Source: Atopobiaceae bacterium | Lineage (GTDB): Bacteria > Actinomycetota > Coriobacteriia > Coriobacteriales > Atopobiaceae | Length of the DNA: 64,000 nucleotides | Direction: 5' to 3' | Assembly (NCBI GenBank): GCA_022483015.1 | Contig: JAKVOB010000001.1 | Location: forward strand, 1,326,902-1,390,901 | Shown: positions 59,186-64,000 of the stretch, one piece after another | Numbering within the stretch: position 1 is the stretch's first letter | How the letters are laid out: every line of letters starts with the position of its first letter | Position numbers and translations under genes: made by a program | Notes under the pieces: generated by a model | Databases searched by the model: none | The model's input: only the letters and a program-made list of their open reading frames with translations | What the model was told of the DNA's origin: nothing

Positions 59186-59680
59186 TCACTCGGTGCGGTC
59201 GAGAAGGGCCTCGAGCTCCTCACGGAAGTGACGGCGGTCGCGGTCGGTGAAGGGTGCCGGCCCCTTGGTGCGGCCGCCCTGCCGTCGGACCTTCTTCTCC
59301 TCGTGGCGGATCTCGAGGTCGAAGTCGATGGTGACGGGGTCATAGACGCGGCCTCGCACCCCTATGGCCGAGGCGTTCCTCCCCAGTACCATGCCAGCGA
59401 GACCGATGTCCTGCGTCACGACCACGTCGTGAGGGGAGAGACGCTCCACGATGGCGAAGTCGGCCGAGTCGGCGCCCACGCTCACGTCGAGGGTGTCCGC
59501 CCAGAAGCCGTGCCGCGCATGGGCCTCGTCACGCGGGTCGTCGGTACGGATGTGAGCCGCCAGGTTCTGCGTGGTGTTGCCGGCTATCACGACGGGTATG
59601 CCGCGCTTGCGTGCGATGGCCATGACCTCGCCGGTGACGGGGCAGGCGTCGGCGTCTATGAAGATGGTCCGTGACATCAT
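59186..59680 (-). CDS. YaiI/YqxD family protein (DUF188)
   Basis: The 164-residue protein matches the YaiI/YqxD (DUF188) family, which has a PIN-like fold: IFIDADACPVTGEV at the start, then VVIAGNTTQN and the acidic DSADFAIVERL, VVTQDIGLAGMVLG. Conserved Asp residues sit where PIN nucleases bind metal, but no activity is known to me for this family. AGGGGGA precedes the ATG. It is convergent to tRNA-Arg and alone. Confidence 0.92.
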   Translation of the reverse strand: MMSRTIFIDADACPVTGEVMAIARKRGIPVVIAGNTTQNLAAHIRTDDPRDEAHARHGFWADTLDVSVGADSADFAIVERLSPHDVVVTQDIGLAGMVLGRNASAIGVRGRVYDPVTIDFDLEIRHEEKKVRRQGGRTKGPAPFTDRDRRHFREELEALLDRTE

Positions 59681-59858
59681 GTCCCCCTGGTCCTCCGGTC
59701 ATGCCCTACGGGATGGTTCCTCCCGAGTGTAGCGTGACTCGTGTGTTTCGCCTCCCTTTCGATACGGCCACGTTTCAGTAAGATGGCCCCTCCACGTCAT
59801 CCGGCACGCTCGTTGCGGTAGAATCTCAACGTAAGCACAGTCATGAGAAGGGGATTCA

Positions 59859-60314
59859 ATGAGTGACTTCGTAAGCGCGTCGAACGTGTTCCTAGACAAT
59901 CCTGCGACCACGTCCGACGAGGCCCTTGCGTTCCTGTCCGATGAGGCAGTGAAGCTTGGCGCGGGCAGCGATTCCGCCGCCATCCTGAAGGCCTTCAAGG
60001 CTCGCGAGCAAGAGGGTTCCACGGGCATGATGGGTGGCTTCGCCATCCCGCATGCCAAGTCTGCCGCCATCACCGACGCGGCCGTCGAGGTCGTCAAGTT
60101 CTCCGGTGACGTCGCCTGGAAGACCATGGACGACAAGCCCGTCCGCGTGGCCATCGCCCTGCTCATCCCCGACAACGAGGCCGGGACCACGCATCTCAAG
60201 CTCCTCTCCAAGGTCGCGGTCATGCTCATGCACGAGGACTTCTGCAAGTCCGTGCTCTCGAGCACGGACCCCGCCCAGATTGCCCAGATCATCAACGACG
60301 GGCTTGACAAGTAG
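59859..60314 (+). CDS. PTS EIIA, fructose/mannitol type
   Basis: The 151-residue domain protein belongs to the EIIA-Fru/Mtl/Ntr family. The phosphorylated histidine is H65 in GGFAIPHAKS; VRVAIALLIPDNEAGTTHLKLLS is the usual core. It is not fused to EIIB or EIIC, and neither is nearby. A 1-phosphofructokinase follows after a terminator, so fructose is the likely sugar. A TAGAAT box (59819-59824) and AGAAGGGG precede the start. Confidence 0.92.
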   Translation: MSDFVSASNVFLDNPATTSDEALAFLSDEAVKLGAGSDSAAILKAFKAREQEGSTGMMGGFAIPHAKSAAITDAAVEVVKFSGDVAWKTMDDKPVRVAIALLIPDNEAGTTHLKLLSKVAVMLMHEDFCKSVLSSTDPAQIAQIINDGLDK

Positions 60315-60364
60315 CACTCCCGCCCAGGCGGCCTTCGGGCCGTCGGTCGGCCAGATGGGCCATC

Positions 60365-60397
60365 GCCCGGGCGCCCACCAGCGACGCTCGGGCTTTT
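60365..60397 (+). terminator. Terminator after the EIIA gene
   Basis: GCCCGGGCG and CGCTCGGGC form a 9 bp stem (one wobble), followed by TTTTC. Confidence 0.75.
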
Positions 60398-60461
60398 CAT
60401 GGCATCAGAACGCACATGCGTCATACTGAACACAAACGGCAATCCATGAAGGGAGACCACG

Positions 60462-61463
60462 TTGATCTACACCGTTACCTTCAACCCTGCCATCGACTAT
60501 GTCATGCACCCACTCACGCTTGACATGGGCTTCACCAACAGGTCCTCGTCCGAGGAGCTCTACTGCGGTGGCAACGGCATCAACATCGCCTACATCCTGA
60601 ACGAGCTCGACGTCGACAACGTCGCCCTGGGCTTCATCGGCGGCTTCACCGGCGACTACATGCTCAAGACCCTCCAGCAGCAGGGCATCACCACGAGCTT
60701 CATCACCTTGGACGAGGGCTTCACGCGCATCAACGTCAAGATGAACGGCGTCGTGATGACCATGTGCAACGGCATGGGTCCCAAGATCCCGATCGAGAAG
60801 GTCAACGAGCTGTTCCATCGCCTCGACCGCATCGACAAGGGCGACGTGCTCGTGCTCACGGGCTCCATCCCCAGCTGCCTGCCCGATGACATGTATGACA
60901 TCATCATGACGCGTCTCGCGGGCCGTGGCATCAAGTTCGTGGTCGACGCCGCCGGTGACCTGCTCCTCCAGTCGCTCGCCGCCAAGCCGTTCCTCATCAA
61001 GCCCAACAACCATGAGCTCGGCCGCATCTTCGACGTGCATCCCGAGACTCCCGAGGACTGCCTGCCCTATGCCCGCAAGCTCCATGACCAAGGTGCCCAG
61101 AACGTCATCGTGTCCTGTGGCAAGTGGGGCAGCGCCCTCATCGACGAGGATGGCAAGGAGCATATCGTCCCCGTTCCCAAGTGCCGGCTCGTCAACGCGA
61201 CGGGTGCCGGTGACTCCATGGTCGGCGGCTTCCTCGCGAAGGCGACCCAGGGTGCCGACTACGAGACGGCCCTGAGGTTCGCGAGCGCCTGCGGCAGCGC
61301 CACGGCCGCGTCCAGCGGCATCGCCAAGCGCTCCACGATCGACAAGTTCTCCGTGTCGCTCAACAAGCGCATGAAGGAGGAGGCCGCGGCGAAGGCGGCA
61401 GATCAAAAGGCCCCCGCGAAGAAGCCGGCAGCCAAGACGAAGGCCGAAGACGCGGCAGACTAG
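60462..61463 (+). CDS. fruK: 1-phosphofructokinase (PfkB family)
   Basis: The 333-residue sugar kinase phosphorylates fructose 1-phosphate to the 1,6-bisphosphate after PTS uptake of fructose. PfkB marks are the N-terminal YTVTFNPAIDYV, GGNGINIAYIL (usually GGKGINVA) and the catalytic NATGAGDSMVGGFL. The last 20 residues form a Lys/Ala tail. The start is TTG with GAAGGGAGA upstream. Tagatose-6-phosphate kinase is the main alternative in this family, but the adjacent fructose-type EIIA favours FruK. Confidence 0.86.
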   Translation: MIYTVTFNPAIDYVMHPLTLDMGFTNRSSSEELYCGGNGINIAYILNELDVDNVALGFIGGFTGDYMLKTLQQQGITTSFITLDEGFTRINVKMNGVVMTMCNGMGPKIPIEKVNELFHRLDRIDKGDVLVLTGSIPSCLPDDMYDIIMTRLAGRGIKFVVDAAGDLLLQSLAAKPFLIKPNNHELGRIFDVHPETPEDCLPYARKLHDQGAQNVIVSCGKWGSALIDEDGKEHIVPVPKCRLVNATGAGDSMVGGFLAKATQGADYETALRFASACGSATAASSGIAKRSTIDKFSVSLNKRMKEEAAAKAADQKAPAKKPAAKTKAEDAAD

Positions 61464-61533
61464 GCGGATTCGGCTGTTCGTCTGTAACTTGGCGTTCAGA
61501 TGCCGAGAAGTCGCTGGTTTCCCCTCGCACTAT

Positions 61534-61542
61534 TGCTACACT
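61534..61542 (+). promoter_or_regulatory. Extended -10 promoter upstream of ptsH
   Basis: TGC followed by TACACT, about 100 bases before the HPr start. The long leader contains a palindromic GGCCTCGAGGCC stretch near 61608-61619. Confidence 0.55.
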
Positions 61543-61643
61543 ACGCGTTGAGTAAAAAGGGTAAAACCTAGACGCTCGGATAGCACGTCGTCCCATTCGC
61601 AGGCAAGGCCTCGAGGCCTGCCACAAAGAACCAGGAGCATGCA

Positions 61644-61907
61644 ATGGTTTCCAAGACTGTCACCCTCACCAACCCCCAGGGCCTTCACATGCGTCCGGCC
61701 GGAACGTTCGCCTCGGCCATGGGCAAGTTCGCCAGCAACGTCACCATCGTCACCGGTGGCAAGGACGTCAACGGGAAGAGCCCCATGGCCCTCATGGCTG
61801 CGGGCATCGGCTGCGGCACCGAGATCGAGATCAAGTGCGATGGTGCTGACGAGCAGGAGGCCCTCGACTCCGCCGTCCAGCTCGTCGAGAGCGGCATCGG
61901 CGAGTGA
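61644..61907 (+). CDS. ptsH: Phosphocarrier protein HPr
   Basis: The 87-residue protein has the phosphorylated H15 in GLHMRPAG and the regulatory S46 in NGKSPMALM, the site of HPr kinase in Gram-positive bacteria. It passes phosphate from enzyme I, encoded next, to the EIIA proteins at 57694 and 59859. Confidence 0.97.
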   Translation: MVSKTVTLTNPQGLHMRPAGTFASAMGKFASNVTIVTGGKDVNGKSPMALMAAGIGCGTEIEIKCDGADEQEALDSAVQLVESGIGE

Positions 61908-61973
61908 CATTGCTCTAAGCTCGCCCCGAGCAGTCGTGTCTCGGTTGCTGAGTCCGTGCATAGACGAGCGCTT

Positions 61974-62005
61974 GGGGGCACATCGCATCAGATGCGTGTG
62001 CCCCC
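61974..62005 (+). promoter_or_regulatory. Strong hairpin between ptsH and ptsI
   Basis: GGGGGCACATCGCATC and GATGCGTGTGCCCCC pair with one bulged base around a single loop A. No U-run follows; processing or partial attenuation could set the HPr to enzyme I ratio. Confidence 0.6.
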
Positions 62006-62048
62006 TCTGCGTGGGCGCCCCAGGCGCCATCCCGAATGGAGGAGCTTC

Positions 62049-63752
62049 ATGTACGAAGGCGTAAACGCATCAGACGGCATCGGCATCGGCATCGCATCCG
62101 TCGCAGTCGAGCCGGACCTGTCCTACACCCCGCATGCCCCGGAGGACGCCGAGCAGGAGAAGGCCCGCTACCAGGCCGCCCTCGACGCCTTCTGCGAGAA
62201 GACCAAGACTCAGGCCGAGCGTATGAAGGTCACGGTCGGCGAGAAGGAATCCGAGATCATGAGCGGTCACATCACGATGGCGACCGACCCGTTCATGGTC
62301 TCCGAGATCAACGACCGCATCGAGAAGCACGAGTGTTCCGAGCAGGCGCTGGACGAGGTCTGCGACATGTTCTACTCGATGTTCGATGCCTCCGACGAGA
62401 TCATCATCCGCGAGCGCTGCGCCGACGTCCAGGACCTCCGCAGCGGGATCAAGGCGAAGCTCCTCGGCAAGGAGGTCATCGACCTCTCCACGCTGCCCGT
62501 GAACACGATTGTCGTGGTCTCGGACCTCACACCGTCCATGACGGCCACGATCGACAAGGAGAACGTCGCCGGCATCGTCACCGAGACGGGCGGGCGCACG
62601 TCGCACTCCGCCATCATCGCGCGTGCCCTCGAGATCCCCGCGGTCCTCTCGGTCCCCGACGCCTGCAAGGTCATCAACAACGGCGACACCGTCGTGGTGA
62701 ACGGCACCAAGGGCACTGTGCACACCAACCCCTCCAAGGCCGAGCTCTCCGCCTACCAGGCCGCCGCTGAGGCCGCGGCCGAGGCCAAGGCCGCGCTCGA
62801 GGCCTATCGTGGCAAGCCCACCTGCACCGCCGACGGCATCGACAAGCTGCTCGTCGCCAACATCGGCAACCCTGACGACGCCACCGGCGCCGCCGAGCAC
62901 GATGCCGAGGGCGTCGGCCTGTTCCGCTCCGAGTTCCTCTTCATGGACGCCAAGGAGCTCCCGAGTGAGGACGACCAGTTCGCCGCCTACCAGAAGGTCG
63001 CCCTTCGCATGAAGGACAAGCCGGTCATCATCCGCACGCTCGACGTGGGTGGCGACAAGGAGATCCCGTACCTCAACCTCCAGAAGGAGGACAACCCCTT
63101 CATGGGGTTCCGTGCCGTCCGCTACTGCCTTAACAACCCTGAGCAGTACAAGGTCCAGCTCCGTGCCCTCCTGCGCGCCAGCGCCTTCGGTGACGTCAAG
63201 ATCATGCTGCCGCTCGTCACCTGCCTTGACGAGGTTCGCGAGGCCAAGGCGCTCGTCGAGGAGTGCAAGGGCGAGCTCCGTCGCGAGGGAGTCCAGTTCA
63301 ACGAGGACATCGAGGTGGGCACCATGATCGAGACGCCTGCCGCCTCCCTCATCGCCGATGACCTCGCCAAGGAGTGCTCGTTCTTCTCGATCGGCACCAA
63401 CGACCTCATCGGGTACACCATGTGCGCCGACCGTGGCAACGACCGCGTCCGCTACCTCTATAGCGTCTACAACCCCGCGGTCCTGCGCTCCATCCAGCGC
63501 ATCGTCACCTGTGGCAACGATGCGGGCATCATGGTGGGCATGTGCGGCGAGGCTGCGGCAGACCCGCTGCTCATCCCCATGCTCATCAGCTTCGGCCTGG
63601 GTGAGTTCTCGGTCTCGGCACCCTCGATCCTGCGCACGCGCAAGATCATCTCGCAGTGGACCAAGGATGAGGCCGACCAGCTGGCGTGGGACGTCATGCA
63701 GCTCAAGACCGCCGAGGAGGTCCAGGAGGCCCTGACCAAGGCCGCCAAGTAG
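62049..63752 (+). CDS. ptsI: PTS enzyme I (phosphoenolpyruvate-protein phosphotransferase)
   Basis: The 567-residue enzyme takes phosphate from PEP to H186 (TGGRTSHSAIIAR) and hands it to HPr. The N-terminal helical HPr-binding part, the phosphohistidine domain and the C-terminal PEP-binding barrel are complete, with GLFRSEFLFMD, VIIRTLDVGGDKE, GTMIETPAAS and the Cys in GMCGEAAADP. The ATG at 62049 with GGAGGAG upstream begins with the typical MYEGVNASDGIGIG. Confidence 0.97.
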   Translation: MYEGVNASDGIGIGIASVAVEPDLSYTPHAPEDAEQEKARYQAALDAFCEKTKTQAERMKVTVGEKESEIMSGHITMATDPFMVSEINDRIEKHECSEQALDEVCDMFYSMFDASDEIIIRERCADVQDLRSGIKAKLLGKEVIDLSTLPVNTIVVVSDLTPSMTATIDKENVAGIVTETGGRTSHSAIIARALEIPAVLSVPDACKVINNGDTVVVNGTKGTVHTNPSKAELSAYQAAAEAAAEAKAALEAYRGKPTCTADGIDKLLVANIGNPDDATGAAEHDAEGVGLFRSEFLFMDAKELPSEDDQFAAYQKVALRMKDKPVIIRTLDVGGDKEIPYLNLQKEDNPFMGFRAVRYCLNNPEQYKVQLRALLRASAFGDVKIMLPLVTCLDEVREAKALVEECKGELRREGVQFNEDIEVGTMIETPAASLIADDLAKECSFFSIGTNDLIGYTMCADRGNDRVRYLYSVYNPAVLRSIQRIVTCGNDAGIMVGMCGEAAADPLLIPMLISFGLGEFSVSAPSILRTRKIISQWTKDEADQLAWDVMQLKTAEEVQEALTKAAK

Positions 63753-64000
63753 ACCCTCGTAGCATCTCGGGTCAGGTCATAGGCCGCCGTGCTCGTCTCG
63801 CTCGCGTCCTCGCGCCAGGATATGGTGCAAGCGGACGTCGACGAGACGGGTGCGGCGGCCTTCTCGTCCGGCACCCGTATGGGTCGTCATGAGGCCGAGA
63901 GCGTACAAATTTGTGCGAGAGGGCTCCCGACCTGATGCAACCACCTGTGGCATGCAATTATCCGGCCGTTATCTGTGCGCTCTCAGGAAGTCGCGCTATA
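63753..64000. other. Right-end non-coding region
   Basis: I see no convincing gene in the last 248 bases. Short ORFs here overlap on both strands without ribosome binding sites. Confidence 0.4.

Overview
The window reads as a chromosomal segment of a high-GC, Gram-positive anaerobe of the class Coriobacteriia, most likely near Olsenella/Atopobium (family Atopobiaceae). I infer this from the Gram-positive wall genes (MurT/GatD, AmaP/DUF2273/Asp23, a class A PBP with a Ser-rich tail), the PTS-centred sugar metabolism, the frequent GTG and TTG starts, and several membrane and hypothetical families that I associate with that class. No rRNA operon, prophage, insertion sequence or CRISPR array was seen.

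Layout. 1-5.5 kb: the end of a type II secretion/pilus F-domain gene with a transglutaminase-like lipoprotein, an orphan DinJ-like antitoxin, nhaA, and an ammonium transporter whose P-II domain is cut off by a one-base frameshift. 5.9-12.9 kb: an orphan nuclease-like protein, then a polytopic membrane protein, a membrane glycosyltransferase-like protein and a GlfT2-type glycosyltransferase. 13.1-16.5 kb: argR-argG-argH. 16.6-23.4 kb: a PBP1-type enzyme on the minus strand, then a second surface-glycan operon ending in a GtrB-like glycosyltransferase. 23.4-27.2 kb: tyrS and a U32 peptidase-family gene.

27.3-33.8 kb is the most distinctive locus: an MBOAT O-acyltransferase, an AlgJ/AlgX-like SGNH protein, a Ser-tailed lipoprotein and a large secreted protein with about eight 66-72-residue repeats and a C-terminal transglutaminase-like domain. 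33.9-38.9 kb: a NifU-like protein, dcd, lgt, an acidic hypothetical protein, a frameshifted cation/proton antiporter and a DPM1-like glycosyltransferase. 39-43.9 kb: a YebC regulator, the Asp23/AmaP envelope-stress group, and MurT-GatD (amidation of D-Glu in lipid II). 43.9-48.3 kb: a membrane glycosyltransferase-like protein, a UDP-galactopyranose-mutase-like flavoprotein and a GH3 lipoprotein.

48.36-51.5 kb: a TPP riboswitch controlling a thiamine-binding protein and a ThiXYZ-like ABC transporter whose ATPase gene is frameshifted in its Walker A motif. 51.7-53.3 kb: a coiled-coil/RlpA-like secreted protein, palindromic repeats, and tRNA-His and tRNA-Lys. 53.4-58.8 kb: a beta-glucoside PTS operon (GH1, EIIC, EIIB, EIIA) flanked by two paralogous GntR/UTRA regulators. 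59-63.8 kb: tRNA-Arg, a YaiI/YqxD protein, a PTS EIIA, 1-phosphofructokinase, HPr and enzyme I.

Three otherwise intact genes each carry one single-base indel (about 5024, 36711 and 50879). This is either real inactivation or residual sequence error, and anyone using this annotation should check it first.
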